A model generated the notes under the pieces. The model made no database searches. It was given only the letters and a program-made list of their open reading frames with translations, and was not told the origin of the DNA. DNA of 64,000 nucleotides from Streptomyces lincolnensis (GTDB lineage: Bacteria; Actinomycetota; Actinomycetes; Streptomycetales; Streptomycetaceae): assembly GCF_021173675.1 (NCBI RefSeq), contig NZ_JAIHON010000026.1:1-64000 (forward strand). The letters run 5' to 3'. Positions 8,522 to 16,312 of this stretch are shown in pieces. Each line of letters opens with the position of its first letter. The stretch's first letter is position 1. Both the position numbers and the translations under genes were made by a program.

Positions 8522-8935
8522 ATGAACAGAGCCATCACCGCCGGCGTGCTCGCGCTCGTCTCCGCCGCGACCGGCCTGGTCTTCGCGCCCGCCGTGTCCG
8601 CCGCGCCGCAGGCCTGCGTGACCCAGTCGCTGACCACCGGTGGGAACGGGGGCGTCGGCACCATCCGCTACAAGTCGGCGACCAGCACCTGCGGCGACCT
8701 CAACCTCACCTACTCCGACGACTCGACGTCCACCCTCGGGGACCGGTACGCGGGCCGTCTCCGCAACTCCAGCGGCGTGTGGAGCACGTGCAACAAGGGA
8801 TACGTCTGGGCCTCGGACGGCAGCCACAGCATCAGCGACTCCACGTACTGGCTGTGCACCGACGTCCGCGACAACACCCCGTTCACCGTGGCGAGTTACT
8901 ACGACGGCGGCGACACCGTCCACATCGCGCACTGA
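8522..8935 (+). CDS. Small secreted protein of unknown function
   Basis: The 137-residue product starts at the ATG at 8522, preceded by GTGGGGA. A Sec signal peptide (MNRAITAGVLALVSAATGLV, then cleavage after VSAA) leaves a mature chain of about 105 residues. Four cysteines are seen in the mature part (QACVTQS, STCGDL, STCNKG, WLCTDV), suggesting two disulphides, in a Ser/Thr/Gly-rich beta-type sequence with several aromatic residues. I do not recognise the family with certainty; a compact extracellular beta-fold is likely. It is followed by its own terminator, so it is probably monocistronic. Confidence 0.8.
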   Translation: MNRAITAGVLALVSAATGLVFAPAVSAAPQACVTQSLTTGGNGGVGTIRYKSATSTCGDLNLTYSDDSTSTLGDRYAGRLRNSSGVWSTCNKGYVWASDGSHSISDSTYWLCTDVRDNTPFTVASYYDGGDTVHIAH

Positions 8936-8954
8936 CCCTGCCATCCCGCACCGA

Positions 8955-8986
8955 GGGGTGCCGCCGGCGCAGGCCCGCGGCACCCC
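8955..8986 (+). terminator. Strong hairpin terminator after the secreted protein gene
   Basis: GGGGTGCCGC and GCGGCACCCC form a perfect 10-bp stem with a 12-nt loop, 20 bases after the stop at 8935. There is no T-run. Confidence 0.65.
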
Positions 8987-9035
8987 GCCCGGCACCAGGA
9001 CACCCAAGGACGCGCGAGGTCGAGGAGAGATCCGA

Positions 9036-9908
9036 ATGATCCGTCCGGCAACGAGACGCCGGGCCTGTGTCGCGGTCGCCGCGGCCGCCGCCGCAGTGCT
9101 CACCGCCTGTACGGCCCACTCCGCCGCGCCGCCGCGGGCGCAGCCGCCGACGTCCGTACCGCCCGCCCACCTCAGCCATGACCTGCCGGACGACGCCGTA
9201 CGCATGGTCCTCCCCGCGACCGGTGCCGAAACCCGTTGGACCCAGGGGCTGGACGTCTTCGTCCAGCAGGTGGAGCGCGCTGCCGCCGCGTCCTGCGCGC
9301 GGGAGAGGGGGGCCGGTCTTCCCGAACAGGTCCCGCTCGCGTTCATCCGGTACTTCGAACTTCCCGACCTGGACTTCATCGCCCGGCACGGCACGAGTGC
9401 GAGCGCCGAGGTCCCCTACCCCGTGGCGAGCCCCGCCGCGACCGGTGCCGGCAGCTCCGCCGTGATACGCCGGTGCACCGCCGAGGGGCGAGCCGCCGCC
9501 GGGGTGCTGCGCGACGCCTACGTCGACCTGCAGGGACAGTGGTTCCGCGAACTCACAGCGCTGCGTGGCGACCCCGAGACGGTCCGGGCGACGCGCACCG
9601 TGCCGGACTGCTTCGCCGGACACGGGATCCGGGCCCGGGACGAGAACGGCTTCTTCGCCCTGGCGGACACGGTCATGCAGACCGCCGCGCCCGCCGAACT
9701 GCCGCGCGCCGGGCGCGCACTCGGCAGCGCCTACGCTGCCTGCATGCGCCCGGTCGAAGCCGTCCGCGAACCGGCCCGTCTGCGGCTGCGCACCCGCTTC
9801 CTCACCGACCACGCGGACGACGTCCGCGAGATGCGCGAGAGCCTCGTCCCGTCCCTGCGCCGCGCCGAGAAGGAGTACGGCGTGCGCCTCGCCTTCCCGG
9901 CGCCCTGA
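9036..9908 (+). CDS. Putative lipoprotein of unknown function
   Basis: This 290-residue protein starts at the ATG at 9036 behind GAGGAGAGA. The N-terminus is Arg-rich and then hydrophobic, ending in a lipobox (LTAC, Cys at about 26), so it should be lipid-anchored outside the membrane. The mature part has an Ala/Pro linker and then a mostly helical domain with spaced cysteines (AASCARERG, VIRRCTAEG, VPDCFAGHG, YAACMRPVE). No known domain is recognised. Its 3' end is 7 bp from the convergent rbsD. The lipoprotein call is firm; function is unknown. Confidence 0.8.
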   Translation: MIRPATRRRACVAVAAAAAAVLTACTAHSAAPPRAQPPTSVPPAHLSHDLPDDAVRMVLPATGAETRWTQGLDVFVQQVERAAAASCARERGAGLPEQVPLAFIRYFELPDLDFIARHGTSASAEVPYPVASPAATGAGSSAVIRRCTAEGRAAAGVLRDAYVDLQGQWFRELTALRGDPETVRATRTVPDCFAGHGIRARDENGFFALADTVMQTAAPAELPRAGRALGSAYAACMRPVEAVREPARLRLRTRFLTDHADDVREMRESLVPSLRRAEKEYGVRLAFPAP

Positions 9909-9915
9909 CAGCAGG

Positions 9916-10305
9916 TCAGAAGAACACCCCGCACCGCAGCAGCACATTCGCGTACGGCCGTGCCTCACCGGTGCGGACGACGAGCCGCGCCCCCGCCGAC
10001 AGCTCCTTGAGCTTCTCGTGGGAGACCAGTTCCAGCGACGGGAAGTGGCCGTCCAGCAGAGCAGAGGCCTCCGTGTTGGCGGACCGCACCTCCGCCGCCG
10101 CCGTCGCGCCCTCCACCACCAGCTCGGCGAGCAGGCCCTCCACCACCTCGGCGAAGGACGGCACGCCGGCCCGGAACGCCAGGTCGACGACCCGGGGCCC
10201 GTCGGGTATCGGCATCCCGGCGTCGCACACCAGCACCCCGTCCCCGTGGCCCAACTCGGCCAGCGCCCCGGAGAGATGACGGTTCAGGATTCCGGCCTTC
10301 TTCAC
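9916..10305 (-). CDS. rbsD: D-ribose pyranase RbsD
   Basis: The 129-residue protein opens with MKKAGILNRHLSGALAELGH and continues GVLVCDAGMPIPDGP, the RbsD/FucU signature with the conserved His and Asp of the mutarotase site. It ends PYANVLLRCGVFF, typical of RbsD C-termini. RbsD interconverts pyranose and furanose ribose, providing the furanose form for ribokinase. It is the last gene of the rbs operon and overlaps the rbsK stop by 4 nt, so the two are translationally coupled in the cytoplasm. Confidence 0.95.
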   Translation of the reverse strand: MKKAGILNRHLSGALAELGHGDGVLVCDAGMPIPDGPRVVDLAFRAGVPSFAEVVEGLLAELVVEGATAAAEVRSANTEASALLDGHFPSLELVSHEKLKELSAGARLVVRTGEARPYANVLLRCGVFF

Positions 10306-11210
10306 AGCGCCTCGACCTCCTGCGCCGTCGGGAACGAGTCCTGCGCCCCCCGCCTGGTCACGGCCGCCGCCCCGACCCGGGACGCGTACGTCGCCGCCTC
10401 CTCCAGGGACGCTCCCGCGCCCAGCCGCCAGGCCAGCGCCGCGGTGAACGCGTCACCCGCGCCGGTGGTGTCCACGGCGTCCACCCCGACGGCGGCGATC
10501 CGGGTGACCCCCTCACCGGAGGCGACCAGCGCGCCCTCGGCGCCCAGCGTGATCACCACCGACCGCGGGCCCTTGGCCAGCAGCAGCCGAGCCCAGTCCG
10601 CGGGCTCGTCGCTCACCCCGGCCACGCTCCCGCCCAGAATCACCTTCGCCTCGTGCTCGTTGACGATCAGCGGGTCGCAGGCGGCCAGCACCTCGGCGGG
10701 CAGCCGTTGCGGCGGCGAGGGGTTCAGCACGAAGCGGCTGTCCGGCGCCAGACTCCGTACCACCTCCTCGACCGTCTCCAGCGGGATCTCCAGCTGGGCC
10801 GACACCACCCGGGAGGCGTGGAAGAGGCTCCCCGCGGTCGCCACGTCCTGGGGCGTGAGCCGCCCGTTGGCGCCCGGCGAGACCACGATGCTGTTGTCCC
10901 CCGACGGGTCCACCGTGATCAGCGCGACCCCGGTCGGCGCCCCGCCCACCAGCACACCCACCGTGTCCACGCCCGCCGCCCGCTGCGAGTCCAGCAGCAG
11001 CCGCCCGTGCGCGTCGTCGCCGACCCGGGCCAGCAGGGCCGTACGGGCACCGAGCCGGGCGGCCGCGACCGCCTGGTTGGCACCCTTGCCGCCCGGGTGG
11101 GTGACCAGGTCGGACCCGAGCACCGTCTCACCCGCCCCCGGCCGCCGCTCGACACCGATCACCAGGTCGGCGTTGGCCGACCCCACGACCAGAAGGTCGT
11201 AGTCGTACAT
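10302..11210 (-). CDS. rbsK: Ribokinase
   Basis: This is a PfkB-family kinase of 302 residues, the normal ribokinase length. The substrate motif GGKGANQAVAAARLG is at about residues 41-55, and the C-terminal signature DTTGAGDAFTAAL holds the anion hole and catalytic Asp. It phosphorylates D-ribose to ribose-5-phosphate for the pentose phosphate pathway. The ATG at 11210 follows GGGGAG. A hairpin at 11261-11302 separates it from the transporter fusion gene, so kinase expression may be lower than transporter expression. Confidence 0.95.
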   Translation of the reverse strand: MYDYDLLVVGSANADLVIGVERRPGAGETVLGSDLVTHPGGKGANQAVAAARLGARTALLARVGDDAHGRLLLDSQRAAGVDTVGVLVGGAPTGVALITVDPSGDNSIVVSPGANGRLTPQDVATAGSLFHASRVVSAQLEIPLETVEEVVRSLAPDSRFVLNPSPPQRLPAEVLAACDPLIVNEHEAKVILGGSVAGVSDEPADWARLLLAKGPRSVVITLGAEGALVASGEGVTRIAAVGVDAVDTTGAGDAFTAALAWRLGAGASLEEAATYASRVGAAAVTRRGAQDSFPTAQEVEAL

Positions 11211-11260
11211 GAGATTGCTCCCCTGATAGTCCCCGTAACAGCCCCGTACGTGACCCGGGG

Positions 11261-11302
11261 CGGGCGGCCTCCGGAAGGAGTCAGGTTCCGGAAGGCCGCC
11301 CG
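11261..11302 (-). terminator. Intra-operon hairpin between the rbs transporter and kinase genes
   Basis: CGGGCGGCCTCCGGAA pairs with TTCCGGAAGGCCGCCCG, with one bulged base, around a short loop. It lies in the 103-bp gap upstream of rbsK on the minus strand. It may act as a partial terminator or as a 3' stabiliser for the upstream transporter mRNA. Confidence 0.55.
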
Positions 11303-11313
11303 TCCCGTTCGTC

Positions 11314-13269
11314 TCAGCCCGTGAAGCCGGCCACGTTCTCCTTCGTGACCACCTTCACCGGCACCATCACCGACTTGGCGACCTTCTCGTCGTCGGCCAC
11401 CTCGACGGCGTTGCGCACCGCGATCCGGCCGAGCTCCGTCGGCTGCTGCGCCACCGACGCGTACAGCGTGCCCGCCTTGACGGCCGTCAGACCGTCCGCG
11501 GTTCCGTCGAAGCCGATGACCTGGACGGACTTGCCGGCCTTGGCACCCAGCGCCTTGATCGCGCCGAGCGCCATCTCGTCGTTCTCCGCGAAGACGCCGT
11601 CGATGTCCGGGTGGGCCTGCATCAGGTTGGTCATGACGTCCAGGCCCTTGGTGCGGTCCCAGTCGGCGGGCTGCCTGGCGACCACCTGGATGCCCGGGTA
11701 GGCCTTCAGCCCCTCGGCGAAGCCCGCGCCGCGCTCCCGGCTGGCGGAGGTGCCGGCCATGCCCTGGAGGATCGCGATCTTCCCCCGGCCGCCCAGCTTC
11801 TCGGCGAGTTCCTTGGCCGCGAGCTTGCCGCCGGTGACGTTGTCGGAGGCGACGAACGAGGCGCTGTCCGCGTTGTTCACCGAGCGGTCCACGGCGATCA
11901 GCGGGGTGCCGGTCTTGTTCACGGCCTTCGCCGCCGGACTGACGGCGTCCGAGTCGACGGCGTTGACGATGATCACGTCGAGCCCCGAACTGGTGAAGTT
12001 CTGCAGCTGGTTGGCCTGCTGGGAGGCGTCGTTCTGGGCGTCGGTGACGGTGAGGTCCACGCCCAGCTTCTTCGCCTCGGCCTGGGCGCCCGCCCGCAGC
12101 GACACGTAGAAGGGGTTGTTCAGCGTGGAGATGGCGAGCCCCACCCTCGGGGTCGTCGAGCCCGAACCGCCGTTGTGCAGCAGCGAGGTCGCGCCGATGA
12201 CGGCCACCGTCACCACGGCCGCGAGCCCGTACGTCGCCGCCTGCCTGCCCCTGCCACCGCCGCCGAGACCGGAGGTCACCGGCGTGGTCGCGCCCGCCTT
12301 GCGGCGCACCGTGTCCAGCAGCACCGCCAGCGCGATGACGACACCGATCACGACCTGCTGCCAGAAGGTGGAGACGTTCAGCAGGTTCAGGCCGTTGCGC
12401 AGCACCGCCAGGATCAGCGCGCCGATCAGCGTGCCGGACGCCTTGCCGGTGCCGCCGGCGAGCGAGGCACCGCCGATGACGACCGCGGCGATCGCGTCCA
12501 GCTCGTAGCCGCTGGCGGCCTGCGGCTGCGCCGAGGAGAGCCGGGCGGCCAGCACGATGCCCGCGACGGCCGCGAACAGACCCGACAGGGCGTAGACGAC
12601 GAGCTTCTGCCGCGACACCCGCAGCCCGGACAGCCGGGCGGCCTCCTCGTTGCCGCCGATCGCGTACATGGACCGGCCGATGTACGTCCTGCCGAGCACG
12701 AAGGCCGCGACGAGCCCCATGACGATCATGACCAGCACCGGTACCGGCAGCCAGTCGCCGAGCGTGTCGCCGAGGTGGGAGACCGAGTCGGGGAAGGGGA
12801 TCGGGTTGCCGCCGGAGATCACCAGGGACAGACCGCGGCCCACCGACAGCATGGCCAGCGTCGCGATGAACGGCGGCAGTTTGCCGTACGCGATCAGGAA
12901 GCCGTTGACCAGCCCGGCCGCGACACCGACGACGACCGCCAGCACCACCGCGAGGGCGACCGGGACGCCGTGGTCGGCGGCGCTCCAGGCCAGCACGGTC
13001 GCGGAGAGGGCGGCCACCGAGCCGACCGACAGGTCGATGCCCGCCGAGACGATCACGAAGGTGACGCCGAAGGCGAGGATGGCCGTCACGGCCGCCTGGA
13101 CGCCGATGTTGAGGAGGTTGTCGGCCGTCAGGAAGTTCCCGGACAGCGCCGACAACGCGACGACGAGGACGATCAGCGCGGTGAGCGCGCCGTTGTCGAG
13201 CAGCAGCCGGCGCAGGCCGCCCGTGGCGCCACTCGCGCCCGTCGTGCCCTTGAGCGTGTCAGTGGCCAC
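11314..13269 (-). CDS. Ribose ABC transporter: permease fused to substrate-binding protein (RbsC-RbsB)
   Basis: A single 651-residue protein contains a BPD_transp_2 permease (residues about 20-325, eight or so hydrophobic helices, with the conserved AAVVIGGASLAGGTG loop near 265), a Gly-rich linker, one more membrane helix (about 350-367), and then a periplasmic-binding-protein type I ribose-binding domain (VGLAISTLNNPFYVSLRAGA to the C-terminus, with VFAENDEMALGAIKALG). The binding domain would be tethered to the outer face of its own permease instead of being a free lipoprotein. The GTG start overlaps rbsA by 11 nt. No separate rbsB is present in the operon, so the fused copy is probably the working one. 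Confidence 0.93.
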   Translation of the reverse strand: MATDTLKGTTGASGATGGLRRLLLDNGALTALIVLVVALSALSGNFLTADNLLNIGVQAAVTAILAFGVTFVIVSAGIDLSVGSVAALSATVLAWSAADHGVPVALAVVLAVVVGVAAGLVNGFLIAYGKLPPFIATLAMLSVGRGLSLVISGGNPIPFPDSVSHLGDTLGDWLPVPVLVMIVMGLVAAFVLGRTYIGRSMYAIGGNEEAARLSGLRVSRQKLVVYALSGLFAAVAGIVLAARLSSAQPQAASGYELDAIAAVVIGGASLAGGTGKASGTLIGALILAVLRNGLNLLNVSTFWQQVVIGVVIALAVLLDTVRRKAGATTPVTSGLGGGGRGRQAATYGLAAVVTVAVIGATSLLHNGGSGSTTPRVGLAISTLNNPFYVSLRAGAQAEAKKLGVDLTVTDAQNDASQQANQLQNFTSSGLDVIIVNAVDSDAVSPAAKAVNKTGTPLIAVDRSVNNADSASFVASDNVTGGKLAAKELAEKLGGRGKIAILQGMAGTSASRERGAGFAEGLKAYPGIQVVARQPADWDRTKGLDVMTNLMQAHPDIDGVFAENDEMALGAIKALGAKAGKSVQVIGFDGTADGLTAVKAGTLYASVAQQPTELGRIAVRNAVEVADDEKVAKSVMVPVKVVTKENVAGFTG

Positions 13270-14785
13270 GGGGGGCCTCCTTCTCGGTCTTCACTGTGTT
13301 CGTGCTGACGGCGAGTGCCATCACGGCGTCCTGTGTGGCCTCGTCGGCGGAGAGTTCACCCGCGATCCGGCCCTGGGCCATCACCAGCACCCGGTCGCTC
13401 ATACCGAGCACCTCGGGCAGATCGCTGGAGATCATCAGGACGGCGGCACCGGCCGCGGTGAGTTCGTTGACGAGCTGGTAGATCTCGACCTTGGCGCCGA
13501 CGTCGATCCCGCGCGTCGGCTCGTCGAGGATGAGCACCTTGGTGTCGGCGAGCAGCCACTTGCCGATGACGACCTTCTGCTGGTTGCCGCCGGACAGGGT
13601 GCGCACGTGCTGCTGGAGTCCGGCCATCCGCACGCCGAGCTGCCCGGCCATCCGCGCGGCCGCCTCCCGCTGGCTCTTGAGGTCGACGAGCCCGCCGCGG
13701 GTGGCCGACCGCATGGTCACCAGCCCGAGGTTCTCCTCGACGGACTGGTCGAGCACCAGCCCCTGGCCCTTGCGGTCCTCGGGGATGAGCCCGATGCCGG
13801 CCGCCATCGCGGAGGTGACGTCATGCCCCTTGAGGGGCGCCCCGGAGACCCTCACCGTGCCCCTGTCGTACGGATCGGCCCCGAAGACCGCCCGCACCAC
13901 CTCGGTACGGCCCGCCCCGACGAGCCCCGCGATGCCGACGACCTCACCGGCGCGCACCTCGAAGCTGACGTCGTGGAAGACACCGTCGCGGGTCAGCCCC
14001 TCGACGGAGAGCAACGCGGCACCGGTGTCGGCGCGTTCACGCGGGTACTGCTGCTCGATCGAGCGCCCCACCATCAGGCGGACGAGCTCGTCCTCGGGGG
14101 TGGAGGCGGGAACCTGGCCGACGGACTTCCCGTCCCGGATGACCGTGACGCGGTCGCCCAGGGCGGCGATCTCCTCCAGGTGATGGGTGATGAACACGAT
14201 CCCGACGCCGTCCTCGCGCAGCGTGCGCACGATCGCGAAGAGCTTGTCCACCTCCTCGGAGGTGAGCACGGCGGTCGGCTCGTCCATGATCAGCACGCGC
14301 GCGTCCAGGCTCAGCGCCTTGGCGATCTCGACCATCTGCAGACGCGCGATACCGAGTTCACGCACCCGCGCGCGGGGCGAGACGTTCACGCCGACCCGCT
14401 TGAGCAGGACCTCGGCGTCGGCCTCCATCCGCTTGCGGTCGATCACCCCGAAGCGGCGCGGCTGCCGCCCCAGGAAGATGTTCTCGGCGACCGTGAGGTC
14501 GGGGACGAGGTTGAACTCCTGGTAGATGGTGGCGATCCCGAGGCGCTCGGAGTCCTGCGCACCATGGATGCGCGTCTCCTCGCCGCCGACCAGGATGCGC
14601 CCGGCGTCGGGTGTGTAGGCGCCGGAGAGCATCTTGATGAGGGTGCTCTTGCCCGCGCCGTTCTCACCGAGCAGCACATGCACCTCGCCCCGGCGCAGGT
14701 CGAAGTCCACGCCGTCCAGCGCGACCACGCCCGGGAAGGTCTTCCGTATGCCCTCGATGCGCAGCAACTCGTCCGGGTCGCTCAC
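13259..14785 (-). CDS. rbsA: Sugar ABC transporter ATP-binding protein (RbsA type)
   Basis: This 508-residue protein has two tandem ABC modules, as RbsA/MglA/AraG proteins do. The first has Walker A GENGAGKST (about 37-45) and Walker B VLIMDEPTAVL. The second has a degenerate P-loop region (VGIAGLVGAGRTEVVR) and LSGGNQQK signature followed by VLILDEPTRGID. It powers the RbsC-B fusion. The GTG start overlaps the rbsR stop by 4 nt. The ribose assignment comes from the neighbouring rbsK and rbsD. Confidence 0.94.
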   Translation of the reverse strand: MSDPDELLRIEGIRKTFPGVVALDGVDFDLRRGEVHVLLGENGAGKSTLIKMLSGAYTPDAGRILVGGEETRIHGAQDSERLGIATIYQEFNLVPDLTVAENIFLGRQPRRFGVIDRKRMEADAEVLLKRVGVNVSPRARVRELGIARLQMVEIAKALSLDARVLIMDEPTAVLTSEEVDKLFAIVRTLREDGVGIVFITHHLEEIAALGDRVTVIRDGKSVGQVPASTPEDELVRLMVGRSIEQQYPRERADTGAALLSVEGLTRDGVFHDVSFEVRAGEVVGIAGLVGAGRTEVVRAVFGADPYDRGTVRVSGAPLKGHDVTSAMAAGIGLIPEDRKGQGLVLDQSVEENLGLVTMRSATRGGLVDLKSQREAAARMAGQLGVRMAGLQQHVRTLSGGNQQKVVIGKWLLADTKVLILDEPTRGIDVGAKVEIYQLVNELTAAGAAVLMISSDLPEVLGMSDRVLVMAQGRIAGELSADEATQDAVMALAVSTNTVKTEKEAPRGH

Positions 14786-15798
14786 GGCTTACTCCTGTTC
14801 TGGGTGGCGTCCTCGCCGCACGAACGGCGTACGACGAGACGGGCGGGGAGGGTGACGGACTCGGGCGGCCGTCCCTCGATGCGGTCCACCAGCGCGCGCA
14901 CGGCGGCACGCCCCAGCTCGCCCGTGGGCTGGGCGATCGCGGTGATCGGCGGATCGGTGTGCACGAACCACGGGATGTCGTCGAAGGCCGCCAGCGCGAT
15001 GTCGTCCGGAACGCGCATCCCACGCGCGCGTACGGCGTCCAGCGCGCCCAGCGCCATCAGGTTGTCGGCCGCGAAGACGACCTCGGGGGGTTCGGGCAGG
15101 TCGAGGAAGCCCTCGGTGACCCGGCGCCCGCTGTCGGCCTGGAAGTCGCCCTGTCCGATGTAGACGTCGGGCAGTTCGAGACCGCAGGCGTGCAGCGCCT
15201 CCCTGAAGGCCGCCACACGCTCCTGGCCGGTCGTGGTGGCGGCGGGCCCCGCGATGATCGCGAGCCTGCGGTGCCCCAGGGCGTGCAGATGGGCCACGAG
15301 ATCCCGTACGGCCTGACGCCCGTCCGCCCGCACCACCGGCACGTCCACGCCCGGGATCCACCGGTCCACGAACACCACCGGCGTCCCGGCCCGTACGGCG
15401 TCCAGCATCAGCGGGGAGCCGCCGTCGGTGGGGGAGACGAGCAGGCCGTCGATCCGTCGGTCCAGCAGGTTCCGTACGTGATGGTCCTGGAGGTCGGGCC
15501 GCTCGTCGGCGTTGCCGATGATGACGCTGTAGCCCAGCGCGCGGGCCTCCTCCTCGACGGAGCGGGCCAGCTCGGTGAAGTAGGGGTTCATCACATCGCT
15601 GATGACCAGGCCGAGGGTGTGGGTCTGGTCGGTGCGCAGGGAGCGGGCGACGGCGTTCGGGCGGTAGCCCAGCGCCTCGACGGCGGCCAGCACGCGCGTG
15701 CGTGCCTCCGCGCTGACCGACGGATGGTCGTTCAGGACACGCGAGACCGTGGCGACGGACACGCCCGCCTCGGCAGCGACGTCCTTGATGCTCGCCAT
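14782..15798 (-). CDS. rbsR: LacI-family repressor of the rbs operon
   Basis: The 338-residue protein has a LacI helix-turn-helix (SIKDVAAEAGVSVATVSRVL, residues 3-22), a hinge helix (PNAVARSLR) and a PBP type I sensor domain (LGLVISDVMNPYF to VRRSCGE). It is the first gene of the rbs operon, with AGGAGGTGG upstream of the ATG, and is coupled to rbsA by a 4-nt overlap. Two identical operator-like sites lie just upstream, so it probably represses its own operon, with ribose or ribose-phosphate as the likely inducer (inferred). Confidence 0.93.
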   Translation of the reverse strand: MASIKDVAAEAGVSVATVSRVLNDHPSVSAEARTRVLAAVEALGYRPNAVARSLRTDQTHTLGLVISDVMNPYFTELARSVEEEARALGYSVIIGNADERPDLQDHHVRNLLDRRIDGLLVSPTDGGSPLMLDAVRAGTPVVFVDRWIPGVDVPVVRADGRQAVRDLVAHLHALGHRRLAIIAGPAATTTGQERVAAFREALHACGLELPDVYIGQGDFQADSGRRVTEGFLDLPEPPEVVFAADNLMALGALDAVRARGMRVPDDIALAAFDDIPWFVHTDPPITAIAQPTGELGRAAVRALVDRIEGRPPESVTLPARLVVRRSCGEDATQNRSKP

Positions 15799-15827
15799 CG
15801 CCGCTCCACCTCCTTGTGGATCGTTCG

Positions 15828-15876
15828 TGGAATCGATTACACCGATACCTACGGAGAGGATTGGAATCGATTACAC
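15828..15876. promoter_or_regulatory. Paired LacI-type operators upstream of rbsR
   Basis: TGGAATCGATTACAC occurs exactly at 15828-15842 and again at 15862-15876. The core is a near-palindrome centred on ATCGAT, the classic LacI-family form. The two copies are direct repeats 34 bp apart, about three helical turns, which suits cooperative binding by repressor dimers on one DNA face. The proximal copy is 30 bp upstream of the rbsR ATG. Confidence 0.85.
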
Positions 15877-16203
15877 GCCCCAAAAGCAAGACCCTGAGAC
15901 CGGATCGTGATGAGGCCGTCGCCAGAGTGTCGTCGCCGGGGCCGGGCAAGGAAGATCGTTTGCTCATGTGCGCTGCTCGGCGCACCGCGGGTGCCGTCGC
16001 GGCAGGAGCGGTGTTCCCGTGTCTGGCTGCCGTACCGGCCCACGCCGTGACCGCGTGGGAGACCAAGAGCCGACCCAGGACTGACCACTGCCCCCTGGGG
16101 CAGGGCCGTGAGGTAGCGGAGTGCGCCGGGGCGGATCAGGCTGGAGGTACAGGAGTGCCACGGGGGTTTCCTCGAGGCCCCGCGGGGCCGGAGTGGGGGA
16201 GTC
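15877..16203. other. Gap between the rbs operators and the cupin remnant, with a possible signal-peptide ORF fragment
   Basis: A plus-strand ATG at 15966 opens a Sec-signal-like stretch (MCAARRTAGAVAAGAVFPCL, then AAVPAHA) for about 33 codons. The frame then degenerates into Arg/Gly-rich translation and has no domain. It may be the 5' remnant of a deleted secreted-protein gene. The rest (16100-16203) is presumably the promoter and leader of the broken cupin gene, ending in GTGGGGGAGTC before its ATG. Confidence 0.35.
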
Positions 16204-16312
16204 ATGACGGCGGCGACCCGCAACGACGCACCCGTCGCCCTTGCCGGCGACGGCGTGGAGCTGCGCACGCAGCCCATGGGCGGCGGCATGTCCGTCGGCT
16301 ATATCACCGTTC
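16204..16312 (+). pseudogene. Cupin-domain protein, N-terminal fragment (interrupted)
   Basis: The ATG at 16204, behind GTGGGGGAG, encodes MTAATRNDAPVALAGDGVEL and then RTQPMGGGMSVGYITVP before running into the inserted element. This is the start of a small single-domain cupin whose remainder is found at 18110-18386, 1.8 kb away. Left alone, the fragment reads two more codons and stops. The family is usually about 120-130 residues and has no assigned reaction that I can name. Confidence 0.75.
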
